Shown here piece after piece: positions 17,095 to 25,386 of a DNA stretch of 32,066 bases. Source of the stretch: Acidobacteriota bacterium (GTDB lineage: Bacteria > Acidobacteriota > Vicinamibacteria > Vicinamibacterales > UBA8438); assembly GCA_021296475.1 (NCBI GenBank), contig JAGWAJ010000008.1, positions 1 to 32,066 of the forward strand. The letters are read 5' to 3'. The notes under the pieces were generated by a model. That model was not told where the DNA came from, did not search any database, and was given only the letters and a program-made list of their open reading frames with translations. Position 1 is the first letter of the stretch. The number at the start of each line of letters is the position of its first letter. Made by a program: the position numbers and the translations under genes.

Positions 17095-17208
17095 GCGGGG
17101 TTCCTCCATCCGCGGAGCAGGCTCGCGGCAGGTCCGAACGTGGCCCCCCTGCCCGCCGGCGCGTGGTGAGCGGGCGCCGTGCGATGCGGCGGTCGCGCGC
17201 GCAGCGGC

Positions 17209-17775
17209 TCAGCGCTGCTGGTCCGTGAAGTCGCGGCAGGGCATGGCCCAGGTTCCACAGGCGCCCGCCGGCCGGTCCTTGCGATAGACGAGTCGGTTCG
17301 TCATCACGCTGTCCGGCGTGGTGGTCGTCACCTCGATGGTCAGGCGGCTGCCGTCGGCGCTCAGGCTCATCACTTCGTGCATGCGCATTTCGCCCTGCTC
17401 GCCTTCGGCGACGAGACGCGCGCCGTCCCAGCGCGCCGCCGCTCGCATCGTCGTGTCGCGGCCGACCGGGATCGTTCCTTCCCGCCCCGGCGTGTAGGAC
17501 CACGCCTTCAGCCCGTTCGTCTCCGGGCCGACGATCACGGTGTCGTTGGCGGCGTGGGTGATGAACAGGCGGTCGATGTCGGCCCCGCCCCGCCCACCGC
17601 TGAACGCAGGGGGCGTCAGCGTGGTCGCCTCGCGATCCAGGGTCCACCACCCGGAGAAGTTCGGCCGCCGCAGCTCCGGTGTCTCCTGCGCTTCGAGCGA
17701 GGCGCGCACGACCTCGTCGGCCGCCTCGGTCGCCGGCCCCGCCGCGCACAGGAGCGCCGCGGCCAGCAGGCGCAC
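17209..17775 (-). CDS. Exported protein of unknown function
   Basis: About 188 residues from GTG 17775, which starts an ideal signal peptide (MRLLAAALLCAAGPATEAAD). The frame is open much further up; ATG 17967 has AGGA eight bases ahead but would put 64 Arg/Pro-rich residues before the signal segment, so the later start is preferred with moderate confidence. The mature part begins near PNFSGWWTLDREATTL, an opening often seen in small exported acidobacterial proteins. It shows beta-rich repeats and ends with a Cys pair (GACGTWAMPCRDF) that could form a disulfide. A lipocalin-like or DUF-type beta fold is possible but unproven. It converges on the third propeller gene. Confidence 0.7.
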   Translation of the reverse strand: MRLLAAALLCAAGPATEAADEVVRASLEAQETPELRRPNFSGWWTLDREATTLTPPAFSGGRGGADIDRLFITHAANDTVIVGPETNGLKAWSYTPGREGTIPVGRDTTMRAAARWDGARLVAEGEQGEMRMHEVMSLSADGSRLTIEVTTTTPDSVMTNRLVYRKDRPAGACGTWAMPCRDFTDQQR

Positions 17776-17987
17776 GCTACACCGCCGGTGGGGCCGCGCC
17801 GTTCGAAGCGGCCCGCCCGGCCCGGTGGCCCGTTCGCGCTCCACAATCTGTTGCAGGCGGGACGATTCCACGGTGCGACCACGCGGGCTGAGCGGGGCCG
17901 GGCCGGACCCAGCGGCGAGCGGCCGGCGAAGCGGGATCGAGAACGCGTGCGCGGTCATGAAGTGCATCGGCGAGTCCTGGGCTGGTC

Positions 17988-18305
17988 TCAGCCGTTCGAT
18001 TCCGCCAGCCGGTCGAGGTGCGCGAGGAATGGCGCTCCGTCGTGCGTCTCGTAGCCCTCGACGGTCTCGGTCGTGAGGTCGTCGAAGTAGCGGTCGTAGA
18101 CCGTCGACCGCTCGTGCTGCAGCGGAGTCGGGCAGTAGCATGCCTCGCTCCATTCGACCGTGCCGTCCCCGGTGACGACGGCGCGTCGCATCGAGTCGAC
18201 GATCTCCTCACCGTCTGGCTGCTGCCGCGGGATCGTTTCCCGTAGCGCTCGCCGGAACGCGGCTGCCATGGGCTCGCGGAACCGCGCGCGCACTCGGTAG
18301 TGCAT
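17988..18305 (-). CDS. Small protein of unknown function
   Basis: 105 residues, no signal peptide or membrane helix. It is rich in Arg and Glu with a helical N-half (MHYRVRARFREPMAAAFRRA) and a compact C-half containing CYC in WSEACYCPTPLQHERSTVYD. The composition is that of a folded cytosolic protein. GGAGGAGACG directly precedes ATG 18305, a strong ribosome site, and this is the best evidence that the gene is real. It begins 63 bp after the AAA ATPase stop on the same strand and might be co-transcribed with it, but its GC content matches the host and not the ATPase. No family recognised. Confidence 0.65.
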   Translation of the reverse strand: MHYRVRARFREPMAAAFRRALRETIPRQQPDGEEIVDSMRRAVVTGDGTVEWSEACYCPTPLQHERSTVYDRYFDDLTTETVEGYETHDGAPFLAHLDRLAESNG

Positions 18306-18368
18306 CGTCTCCTCCTGGTGGCAATATCGCCGACGAAGCTCGTCGGGCGCGAGCCCGTCGTGTCCGGG

Positions 18369-19625
18369 TCACCCGAAGTCGACGAGCCCGTCGATGATGC
18401 CTCGCATGACCACAAAGGACGGCATGAGGGGATTCCGGAATCGATACCGGTATTTGCGCTTGCCGCCCTCTATTCGCAACACGCGTCCTCGAGAGGGATC
18501 GCAGAAGTGCTTCAAGTGCTTGGCGTAGCTTGGAATGTCGTACCTCTTCCCCATGATGCTCGACATCGGCTCTCGCACGTCCGACGCTGCGAAGAAACCG
18601 AACTCATCGACGCGAGCACGGGCGCACGCCAGCAGCACTCTTCCGTACAGGTTGGCCGACTGCGGACTCGACACCGCCGTGCGATAGGCATCCACGAGAC
18701 TCTGGTGGGTGTTCATGACGGCCGAGTCGATTGCTATCCTGACGTCGGCCTTCTTGATCTCGCGTCGACGCCCTTCCAGAGCTGCGCGCGCCGAGTAGAG
18801 TCCAAGAAGGTGCGCGTAGTGGGGCAGGCCTTGCGAGAGCGACACGATCTCGTGTTTGGCCGGCTGCGTCATGGTCATCTTGAGTCTTCCGATGCCGGTA
18901 TCGAGGATCTGCTGAAGCTCTGGCTTCTCCATGCGGGGCATCAGCACCTGCGCCAACGCGCGCTCGATCGACTGATGCTCGGCGATGAGGTCGCTCACGG
19001 TTTCGGCCACGCCGACGAGCACCAGCGTCGCATGGACAGCGTGATCGGACAGGCTCTTGATCGTGTCCGCGATCGCTCCACGCAGGGTCCCGTTCGGCAG
19101 ACGGTCGAACTCGTCCAGAATGACCAGGAGCAGGCGTCCCCTGCCGATGGCGGCGAGATGCCTCCTCACTGCATCGGGAGTGAGGGGAGCCTGCGGCAGC
19201 GACTGGGCGTACGTCGCGGTCGTTCCGGTTGCGAGCCCGGATGGAACGAACCCGGCCGACGGTGGCTTGGTTACTCCGATCTCGCTGAACACCTTCCTCC
19301 AGAGGGTATCGAAGGAATCCACGCCATCGCAGTTCACGCGCGGGGACAGTGCCTTGGCCCCAGCCTTCGACACCAGCCGCGACGACAGAATGTTTGCGAG
19401 CGAGGTTTTGCCGACGCCTCGCTCTCCGTAAATGACCACATGTTGACCCACTTGGTTGATAGCGTCGATGACCTTCTGGACTTCCCGAATGCGACCGGCG
19501 AAGAGTTCGTCCTCGCTGATTGGCGCCGCCGGAGTGAACACGGTGCTCACCATGCTGTCCAGGTAGTCCCAGCCGTTGGGACCGTCCGGACGTCTCGGTC
19601 GCCTGCCGCCTCGTTCGCTATCCAA
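18369..19625 (-). CDS. Orc1/Cdc6-like AAA ATPase, probably acquired
   Basis: 418 residues. Walker A is GERGVGKTS (67-75, Lys73) and Walker B is LLLVILDEFDRL (165-176). LVLVGVAE near 199 fits sensor 1, and the helical lid carries IERALAQVLMPRM, the pattern of Orc1/Cdc6-like (AAA_16-type) ATPases. The C-terminal 120 residues, ending in KYRYRFRNPLMPSFVV, look like a winged-helix or adaptor domain. Such stand-alone ATPases are found in accessory and defence loci, but nothing here shows the role. GC is visibly lower than in all neighbours. The TTG start at 19625 is supported by AGAGGTGA six bases upstream; ATG 19553 is the alternative. A palindrome and an AT-rich promoter precede it. Confidence 0.82.
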   Translation of the reverse strand: MDSERGGRRPRRPDGPNGWDYLDSMVSTVFTPAAPISEDELFAGRIREVQKVIDAINQVGQHVVIYGERGVGKTSLANILSSRLVSKAGAKALSPRVNCDGVDSFDTLWRKVFSEIGVTKPPSAGFVPSGLATGTTATYAQSLPQAPLTPDAVRRHLAAIGRGRLLLVILDEFDRLPNGTLRGAIADTIKSLSDHAVHATLVLVGVAETVSDLIAEHQSIERALAQVLMPRMEKPELQQILDTGIGRLKMTMTQPAKHEIVSLSQGLPHYAHLLGLYSARAALEGRRREIKKADVRIAIDSAVMNTHQSLVDAYRTAVSSPQSANLYGRVLLACARARVDEFGFFAASDVREPMSSIMGKRYDIPSYAKHLKHFCDPSRGRVLRIEGGKRKYRYRFRNPLMPSFVVMRGIIDGLVDFG

Positions 19626-19653
19626 CTGTCACCTCTACCGCCTTAATGTTCAT

Positions 19654-19662
19654 AATATAACA
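19654..19662 (-). promoter_or_regulatory. Extended -10 promoter of the ATPase gene
   Basis: On the minus strand TGTTATATT matches the extended -10 consensus (TGn plus TATATT). Transcription would begin near 19646, leaving a leader of about 20 bases with the AGAGGTGA ribosome site. This is the most AT-rich spot in the window. Confidence 0.5.
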
Positions 19663-19690
19663 CTTGACGCTAGGCTATGGCGTCAAGTGT
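19660..19690. promoter_or_regulatory. Perfect 11-bp inverted repeat, likely operator
   Basis: ACACTTGACGC (19660-19670) and GCGTCAAGTGT (19680-19690) are exact inverted repeats around a 9-base spacer. The half-site next to the gene abuts the extended -10 element, so a dimeric repressor bound here would block the ATPase promoter. It could instead be a terminator of the upstream cytochrome gene, but there is no T-run after the stem. Half-site spacing of about two helical turns fits a DNA-binding dimer. Confidence 0.55.
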
Positions 19691-19718
19691 CGCCTGCGCC
19701 GCCGCTCGTCAGGAGCCG

Positions 19719-21026
19719 TCAGCGAACCATGCGGCCGAAGTAGGGGATGAGGTCCGGCTTCGTATCGCGCAGGATGTCGACGATGTCCTGCCGCTCGCGG
19801 CGCCCGAGACGCCTGTACTTCCGGTCCAGGTCGGACCCCGAAAGCACCTGCCACATCCGCCGGTAGACGGCCCGCCGCGCGTCCTGGGGCAGGGCGTCGA
19901 ACGCGGCGCTGTAGATCAGGTAGCTGCACGGGTAGCGGAACAGCCGCCGATCGAGCGCAATCTCGCGCAGCGTCCGCCCCCGCCGGTCGAACGGACCTCG
20001 CGCCTCGAACACCTCGGCGAAGCCGCTCGTCCCGACCATGCGGTCGGTCAGGGGGGCCTCGTCTACGAATAGCAGGTAGTCGACCAGGTCGCGCACCGCC
20101 CGGTCGATCGTGGGGTCGCCGTTTCCGCGCTGCGGCGCGGCGAACAGCCCCCGCGTGGCGCGCCGCTCGTGGGCCGCGACCCGGAACTCCCAGCCCGTGC
20201 GGACCACGAGGTTCGTCATGTGCGTCTGGTGCTCCAGCACCATCAGCGCCGCAATGTCGCTGTAGGGCGTCGGATAGCCGCTGACATCGAAGCGCCCCGC
20301 CACGCTGGCCAGGTTGAAGTTGGCGTCGTCGTGCAGGAGCAGCGGCCGGTCCGGATCGCGGGCGACCGTGTTCCCCACGTGCCGGCCCACCCCGGTCCGC
20401 CCGGTGACGTACCAGCCGCCCCAGCGCGACTCGATCGCGGTCCGGTGGTCGACCGGGATCGACGCGTACGGGGCGCCGGCGGGATCGATGACCGCGCTGC
20501 CGACGGCCAGACCCGGGACGCCGAGCGTCGCGGCGGAGACGTGGCATTCGAGGCACGACCGGGGCCGCTCGAAGCCGCGGGCAGGCGCGCGCTGCACGAG
20601 CGCGTAGAACATGACGCCCTGCCGCGGATCGAGCGCCGCCAGCTCGATGGCCGGCGAACCGCGAATCCAGGCCACCGCGACGTCGTCGGTGAAGTAGATC
20701 GCGCGCGGGTTGGCGGGGCCGATGGCGCCGGCCTGCAGGCTGGTTTTCGAGAAGACGAGCGTTTGCGACTCGACCGGCACGTCGAGGGCGTCGAGGACGC
20801 CCGGCAGGAAGCCCTGTCGCCGATCGAAGCGGAGCGAGGCGCCGGCACGGAGCCGCGCGTGGAGTTGCGCGACCCGGTCCGTCCTCGACCCCGTGCCATA
20901 CTCGATGGCCGGATGCCGGTACGACGCCGAGAACTGCTCTGCGAGAGTGGCGGCGCCCGCGCTCGCGGCGGCGGTGATGCCGGCCGCGAGCGCTGCCGCG
21001 CGCGTGGTGGCCGCCGGTCTTCCCAT
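19719..21026 (-). CDS. Exported monohaem c-type protein of unknown function
   Basis: 435 residues with an N-terminal Ala-rich signal peptide (about 1-28) and a single CLECH haem-binding motif (Cys158, Cys161, His162). Before it lies a conserved block with LVFSKTSLQAG near 90 and RAIYFTDDVAVAWIRG near 109. After it come YPTPYSDIAALMVLEHQTHM near 260 and a long helical C-terminal half ending DLIPYFGRMVR. This arrangement is known to me as an uncharacterised exported family in Acidobacteriota and Planctomycetota. The sixth haem ligand is not obvious. A redox or haem-sensing enzyme is plausible. ATG 21026 is selected because the signal peptide starts there; the ribosome site is weak and the frame stays open to 21203. 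The gene diverges from the DUF5916 gene. Confidence 0.8.
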   Translation of the reverse strand: MGRPAATTRAAALAAGITAAASAGAATLAEQFSASYRHPAIEYGTGSRTDRVAQLHARLRAGASLRFDRRQGFLPGVLDALDVPVESQTLVFSKTSLQAGAIGPANPRAIYFTDDVAVAWIRGSPAIELAALDPRQGVMFYALVQRAPARGFERPRSCLECHVSAATLGVPGLAVGSAVIDPAGAPYASIPVDHRTAIESRWGGWYVTGRTGVGRHVGNTVARDPDRPLLLHDDANFNLASVAGRFDVSGYPTPYSDIAALMVLEHQTHMTNLVVRTGWEFRVAAHERRATRGLFAAPQRGNGDPTIDRAVRDLVDYLLFVDEAPLTDRMVGTSGFAEVFEARGPFDRRGRTLREIALDRRLFRYPCSYLIYSAAFDALPQDARRAVYRRMWQVLSGSDLDRKYRRLGRRERQDIVDILRDTKPDLIPYFGRMVR

Positions 21027-21201
21027 CACACCAGGGGGCGGGAGACGCTCACGCGACCACTGTAGCGGGCGGCGGCCAGCGCTGACAACGGCCGGCGCGG
21101 AACCGCCGGCGAGCCGGCAGCGTCCTACTGCGGGGAACCGCAACGCGCTCCGCCGCCCTCGACCGCTCACGATTCGGACCTCCACGTAGACGGCAACGCC
21201 C

Positions 21202-23514
21202 ATGCGATGTACTCAGCCAGCGCTCGTGCTCGCCCTGCTCTTCACGAGTGGGGCGGCCGCAACTCGCGCCCAGACACCGGCCGCTCCACCGGTAGCGGGC
21301 GCCCACGGTCCGGATCGACCGCGCATCGACCAGACGACGATCGCGGGCGGCGGGGCCGGCTTCGGCGCGCTTACGGGCCGCCCGCGGGTGCGCGCCGTCC
21401 GAACGGACGCGCCGCCCATCGTCGACGGCCGCCTCGACGACGAGGTGTGGCGCACGGCGGCGATGCTCACCGAGTTCGTGCAGCAGTCGCCGCTCGACGG
21501 GGCCCCCGCCACCGAGCAGACCGAGGTGTACATCGCCTACGACCGCGATCACATCTACTTCGGCTTCTACCTGCACTACTCCGACCCGGGCATCATGCGG
21601 GCCAACCGCGTCGACCGCGACACGGCGTGGCAGGACGACCTGATCACCGTCTACCTCGACACGTTCCTGGACCAGCAGCGCTCTTACGACTTCGACCTCA
21701 ATGCCTACAACGTGCAGGGCGACGGCGTGATCAACACCGGCCTGCAGCAGGGCGGCCCGATTCCGATCGCCGACCGGTCGTGGGATGCCCTGTTCCACAG
21801 CGGCACCGAGATCGTCGAGGACGGCTACACGGCCGAGATGGCCATTCCGTTCAAGAGCCTCCGCTATCCCGAGCGTCCGCCCGGCGAGGAGCATCGCTGG
21901 GGGTTCCAGATCGTCCGGGAGATCAAGGGCAAGGACCAGGAGAACGTCGTCTGGGCTCCCATGTCGCGCGACGTGCGGAGCTTCATGGAGCAGATGGGCG
22001 TGCTCGAAGGGATGACGGACCTGTCGACGAGCCGCAACCTGGAGTTCCTGCCGTCGTTCACCGCCATCCGCTACGAATCGATCGACGACGCAACGGGCGC
22101 GCTCGTCAACCGGGGCACCGACCCGGAGGCCGGCCTGAACGTCAAGTACGGCATCACCTCGAACCTGACGGCCGACTTCACCCTCAACCCGGATTTCTCG
22201 CAGATCGAGTCCGACCTGCCCCAGATCGAGGTCAACCAGCGTTTCCCGCTCTTCTTCCCCGAGCTCCGGCCGTTCTTTCTCGAAGGGGCGGAGATCTTCA
22301 ACATTCCCTCCCCGGTCAACCTCGTGCACACGCGCACGCTCGTCAACCCCAATCTCGGAGCGAAGCTGACCGGCAAGGTGGGCAACACGACGCTCGGCGT
22401 GATGCTTGCCGACGACGAAGCCGCGGGCCGGCGGGTCGAGCCGGGCGAGCGGGGGTACGACGAGAGCGCCCGGGTCGTCATCGGGCGGGCGCGCTACGAC
22501 CTCTACACCGAGTCGCACGTCGGAGCCGTGGTCACGGACCGCACGTTCCTCGACGGGTACAGCCGGGTCGGCGGCATCGACGCCCAGTTCCGCCTGGGCA
22601 GGGCCAGCCGGCTCAACTTCATCGCCGTGCAGTCGCAGCATCGCGACGCGGACGGCCGGGAGCGGTCCGGCCCGATGTGGGGAGCGCTGTTGCAGCACGA
22701 GAGCCGCAACCTCGTGGCCTCGACGTTCGCAGCGCAGGTCGACCCGGATTTCCGCACCGACGTCGGATTCGTCCAGCGCGTCGATCAGCAGATGGCGGGC
22801 GCGACCCTCGGGTACCGCTGGTGGCCGGAGAGCTGGCTCATCAACTGGGGCCCGCGCGCGAGCTACCAGCTCAGCTTCACCCACGAGGGCATCCGCGAGG
22901 ACGAGGAGGCCGAGGTCGGCCTGGCCTTCGACTTCGCCCGCAACATCAGGGCCTCCATGGACGCGACCCAGGCCCTCGAGCGTTTCGGCGGCATCGACTT
23001 CCATCGGCGCAACTACGAGATCAGTGCCAACACGAGCACCAGCCGGCTCTTCTCCGTTCGCGGCGAAATCGCCTGGGGCGACGCCATCTTCTACGACAGG
23101 TCGAACCCCTACCTCGGTCGCGGCACCAGCGTGCAGCTCTCCGCGACCATCCGCCCGCTCGCGAGGTTCACGACGGACGTCAACGTCGCCACCAGCCGTT
23201 TTCACGATGTGCGGGCCGGAGACGTGCAGGTGTTCGACGCGCGGATCGTGCGCGCGCTCAGCACGCTCACGTTCACGGACCGCCTGCTGCTCAGGAACAT
23301 CACGGAGTACAATTCCTTCGACGGGACGCTCGGGACGAACCTGCTCGTCACGTACCGCATCAACGCGCTGACGGTGTTCTACGCCGGCTACGACGATCAC
23401 TACCGGCAAGGGAACCTGATCGATCTCGCGGGGGACCGCTACTTCCCGACGAGCACCCTGCAGCCGACGAACCGGGCGTTCTTCACCAAGCTGCGGGTGC
23501 TGTTCCGCTACTAG
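21202..23514 (+). CDS. DUF5916 outer-membrane protein with CBM9-like N-terminal domain
   Basis: 770 residues. Signal peptide about 1-23 (ending ATRAQ). A carbohydrate-binding family 9-like (DOMON-type) domain covers about 65-250, recognised by PPIVDGRLDDEVWRTA, VYIAYDRDHIYFGFYL and GYTAEMAIPFKSLRYP. DUF5916, a predicted beta-barrel, follows from about 275 to the end, with LNPDFSQIESDLPQIEVNQR and FFPELRPFFLEGAEIF as hallmarks. The last residues, KLRVLFRY, end in an aromatic residue as outer-membrane barrels do. It is usually annotated as a hydrolase or carbohydrate-binding protein; the substrate is unknown. ATG 21202 is the only sensible start. The TAG stop lies inside copy B of the dispersed repeat. 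Confidence 0.92.
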   Translation: MRCTQPALVLALLFTSGAAATRAQTPAAPPVAGAHGPDRPRIDQTTIAGGGAGFGALTGRPRVRAVRTDAPPIVDGRLDDEVWRTAAMLTEFVQQSPLDGAPATEQTEVYIAYDRDHIYFGFYLHYSDPGIMRANRVDRDTAWQDDLITVYLDTFLDQQRSYDFDLNAYNVQGDGVINTGLQQGGPIPIADRSWDALFHSGTEIVEDGYTAEMAIPFKSLRYPERPPGEEHRWGFQIVREIKGKDQENVVWAPMSRDVRSFMEQMGVLEGMTDLSTSRNLEFLPSFTAIRYESIDDATGALVNRGTDPEAGLNVKYGITSNLTADFTLNPDFSQIESDLPQIEVNQRFPLFFPELRPFFLEGAEIFNIPSPVNLVHTRTLVNPNLGAKLTGKVGNTTLGVMLADDEAAGRRVEPGERGYDESARVVIGRARYDLYTESHVGAVVTDRTFLDGYSRVGGIDAQFRLGRASRLNFIAVQSQHRDADGRERSGPMWGALLQHESRNLVASTFAAQVDPDFRTDVGFVQRVDQQMAGATLGYRWWPESWLINWGPRASYQLSFTHEGIREDEEAEVGLAFDFARNIRASMDATQALERFGGIDFHRRNYEISANTSTSRLFSVRGEIAWGDAIFYDRSNPYLGRGTSVQLSATIRPLARFTTDVNVATSRFHDVRAGDVQVFDARIVRALSTLTFTDRLLLRNITEYNSFDGTLGTNLLVTYRINALTVFYAGYDDHYRQGNLIDLAGDRYFPTSTLQPTNRAFFTKLRVLFRY

Positions 23515-23588
23515 GAGCCTGCACCGTAGGCACGGCGCGGACTCCTGTAGGCTTGGCTGGTCGCCAAACGGAGCCGTCAGGCGACGAA
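23513..23588. repeat. Dispersed two-hairpin intergenic repeat, copy B
   Basis: It starts within the DUF5916 stop codon (TAG at 23512-23514). Hairpin one has 15-base arms (23513-23527 and 23532-23546) around AGGC, with two mismatches and one wobble pair. Hairpin two is GTCGCC (23560-23565) with GGCGAC (23580-23585), a perfect 6-bp stem. The reverse complement aligns with copy A at 12209-12283 over nearly its full length, with several substitutions and short gaps. Confidence 0.7.
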
Positions 23589-23688
23589 TGGCGGGCTAGT
23601 CGCGCCACCGCCCAAGCGCGGATCATTCGGGCAGGACAACAACCTGGACCGAGCGTTTGTTTCAGCAGGTCAGCCGTAAGGAAGCGCC

Positions 23689-24117
23689 ATGAGTAACGCC
23701 GTCGAGAAGCTCGACACGCCGGCCGGCGAGTGGCGGGAGCTGCTCTCGGAGCAGTCCTTCGCCGTGCTCTTCAAGGAAGCGACCGAGCCGCCGGGGACGA
23801 GCGAGCTGAATCACGAGAAGCGCGAGGGGACGTTCGTCTGCGCCGCGTGCCACCTGCCGCTCTTCGAGTCGTCCGCCAAGTACGAGAGCGGTACCGGCTG
23901 GCCCAGCTTCTTCGACGCCATTCCGGGCCGTCTCGGCACGAAGACCGACTTCAAGCTGATCCTGCCGCGCACCGAGTATCACTGCGCGCGGTGCGGCGGC
24001 CACCAGGGGCACGTCTTCAAGGACGGCCCGCCGCCGACCGGCCAGCGCTACTGCAACAACGGCGTCGCCCTGCGCTTCGTGCCGGCCGGCGAGGAGCCGC
24101 CGCCGCTCCGCCGGTGA
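23689..24117 (+). CDS. msrB: Peptide-methionine (R)-S-oxide reductase
   Basis: 142 residues, cytosolic, repairing the R-epimer of methionine sulfoxide in proteins with thioredoxin as usual reductant. The four zinc cysteines are present as CAAC (51-54) and CARC (99-102). The substrate-binding GWPSF lies at 70-74 and the catalytic Cys122 is in RYCNNGVAL. HQGHVFKDGP near 105 is also canonical. The length is normal for a single-domain MsrB (about 130-150). There is no fused MsrA and no signal peptide. Its stop codon overlaps the start of the TVP38 gene by one base (TGATG), so the two are translationally coupled. Identification is firm. Confidence 0.97.
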   Translation: MSNAVEKLDTPAGEWRELLSEQSFAVLFKEATEPPGTSELNHEKREGTFVCAACHLPLFESSAKYESGTGWPSFFDAIPGRLGTKTDFKLILPRTEYHCARCGGHQGHVFKDGPPPTGQRYCNNGVALRFVPAGEEPPPLRR

Positions 24118-24809
24118 TGGCCGCGGCCCGCGGCAGAGAGCGTGCGGGGGCGCGTGTCCCGGACGCCGCCGCCTCGCCGGACCGACAACCGCCACCGGCC
24201 CGCGGCGGAGAGCGTGCGGGCGCGCGCGTCTCCGCCGGGCGACCGCGCCTGTCCGGCGGACGCCGCCTCGCCCTGGGCTTCTGGCTGGCGGTGGCGGCGG
24301 GGCTCACGGCGCTCTACGCTGTGCGGCCCGAGTTGATCGACCCCGCCAACCTCGTGGGCCTGCTGCGGCGATCGGGCCCGTTCGTCCTGCTCGGCTACGC
24401 CGCGCTGAGCGTGGTGCGGCCCGTCACGCTGGTGCCGAGCACCGTTCTCATCGTCGTCGGGACGCTGCTCTTTCCGGACCGTCCCGGGATGGTCTTCGCC
24501 GTCTCGCTCGCCGGCGTCGTGGCGTCGGCCGCCGTCATCTACTACTTCTTCGACTTCCTGGGGCTGGCCCAGGTGTTCGAGCGCCGGCACGCGTCGCGCA
24601 TCCGGTGGCTGGAAGACCAGATGCGGCGCCGCGGCCTCGCGATCGTCGTCGGCTGGTCGGTCTTCCCGTTCGTCCCGACCGATGCCATCGGTTACGTAGC
24701 GGGGACTTTGCGGATGCCGATCGGCCGCTTCCTGCTCGGGGTGACGCTCGGCGAGATCCCGGTCGTCGCCTTCTACGTGGCGGGGGGGACCTGGGTGTTC
24801 GGGTCGTGA
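24117..24809 (+). CDS. TVP38/TMEM64 family membrane protein
   Basis: 230 residues. After a basic, Ala/Arg/Pro-rich N-tail of about 55 residues come hydrophobic helices: ALGFWLAVAAGLTALYAV, FVLLGYAALSVVRPVTLVPS, MVFAVSLAGVVASAAVIYYF and FLLGVTLGEIPVVAFYVAGG. The SNARE-associated/TVP38 core is recognised by VVRPVTLVPSTVLIVVGTLL and by FPFVPTDAIGYVAGTLRMP, whose FP-x-x-P-x-D segment lies in the re-entrant loop. Family members are DedA-related and act in membrane transport or lipid handling; the exact role is unknown. The start overlaps the msrB stop codon by one base. The N-tail carries an internal direct repeat and might be longer than needed; no better ATG lies downstream before the first helix. 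Confidence 0.85.
   Translation: MAAARGRERAGARVPDAAASPDRQPPPARGGERAGARVSAGRPRLSGGRRLALGFWLAVAAGLTALYAVRPELIDPANLVGLLRRSGPFVLLGYAALSVVRPVTLVPSTVLIVVGTLLFPDRPGMVFAVSLAGVVASAAVIYYFFDFLGLAQVFERRHASRIRWLEDQMRRRGLAIVVGWSVFPFVPTDAIGYVAGTLRMPIGRFLLGVTLGEIPVVAFYVAGGTWVFGS
24125..24231 (+). repeat. Imperfect direct repeat in the TVP38 N-tail
   Basis: Two copies of about 35 bp (24125-24159 and 24197-24231), offset by 72 bp, or 24 codons. They encode ARGRERAGARV and ARGGERAGARV. The period keeps the frame, so the duplication lengthened the N-tail without harm. Confidence 0.6.
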
Positions 24810-24906
24810 GCGCCGGCTCGCGCCGCGCCCGCTGCCCGCATCGGGCGCGCTCGCGCCCCGGCTCCCGGCGGCCAGAACGCCGCGCGCGACGTAGAATCGA
24901 GGGCCG

Positions 24907-25374
24907 ATGAGCGGCCACGAGTGCTACCACTGCGGGCAGTGGATCGAGGAGGGCGAGGCCCACGACTGCTGGACGACGACGGAAGCGGCGCTGACCGCCG
25001 ACCTCTCGGAGGATCTGCGGGACGCCTGGGAGCGGTTGCGCGACGCCGCGGCCGAGCTCGGCGAACAGCGGATCTACGCCTCACACAAGTCGATCATGTT
25101 CGCGCGGACGTCGTGCTACTTCTTCGTCCGCCCGAAGCGCACCTTCCTCGAGCTGTGCATCTTCCTCGGCCGCGCGGTGGAGGCCCCGCAGGTGCGCCGC
25201 GTCGACCGGGTGTCGAAGTCCAAGCTGCGGCACACCATTCCCGTCCGCCACCGCGACGAGGTGGAGCCGCCCATCACCGACTGGATGGCGGAGGCCTACC
25301 AGCTGTCCGGCGCCTCGGCCACGCCACGCGCCCCCGGCGCGTTGGAGCGGCGGCCCGGCGCCGAACGCTCGTAG
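24907..25374 (+). CDS. DUF5655 domain protein with N-terminal CxxC knuckle
   Basis: 155 residues, cytosolic. The N-terminus has CYHCGQWIEEGEAHDC, a small possible zinc knuckle (Cys6, Cys9, His19, Cys21). A DUF5655 domain follows from about 40 to 130, recognised by IYASHKSIMFARTSCYFFVR and FLELCIFLGR; this domain is predicted to bind DNA or nucleic acids or to be a restriction-system accessory, without firm proof. The last 20 residues are low-complexity. A weak -10-like TAGAAT and GAGGG lie just before ATG 24907. It is convergent with the aldolase homologue, only 12 bp apart. Confidence 0.8.
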   Translation: MSGHECYHCGQWIEEGEAHDCWTTTEAALTADLSEDLRDAWERLRDAAAELGEQRIYASHKSIMFARTSCYFFVRPKRTFLELCIFLGRAVEAPQVRRVDRVSKSKLRHTIPVRHRDEVEPPITDWMAEAYQLSGASATPRAPGALERRPGAERS

Positions 25375-25386
25375 CTCCCCTGCTGT

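Noticed and set aside
17776-17987. N-terminal extension of the small exported protein from ATG 17967.
   Set aside because: It would put 64 basic, Pro-rich residues ahead of a normal signal peptide; GTG 17775 gives a better protein, though the upstream start has the better ribosome site.
19660-19690. The palindrome as an att site or transposon end.
   Set aside because: No second copy, target duplication, integrase or transposase was seen nearby; the position beside a promoter fits an operator better.
21049-23409. A 786-codon open frame opposite the DUF5916 gene.
   Set aside because: The plus-strand frame has the CBM9-like and DUF5916 signatures; the opposite frame is a compositional shadow without motifs.
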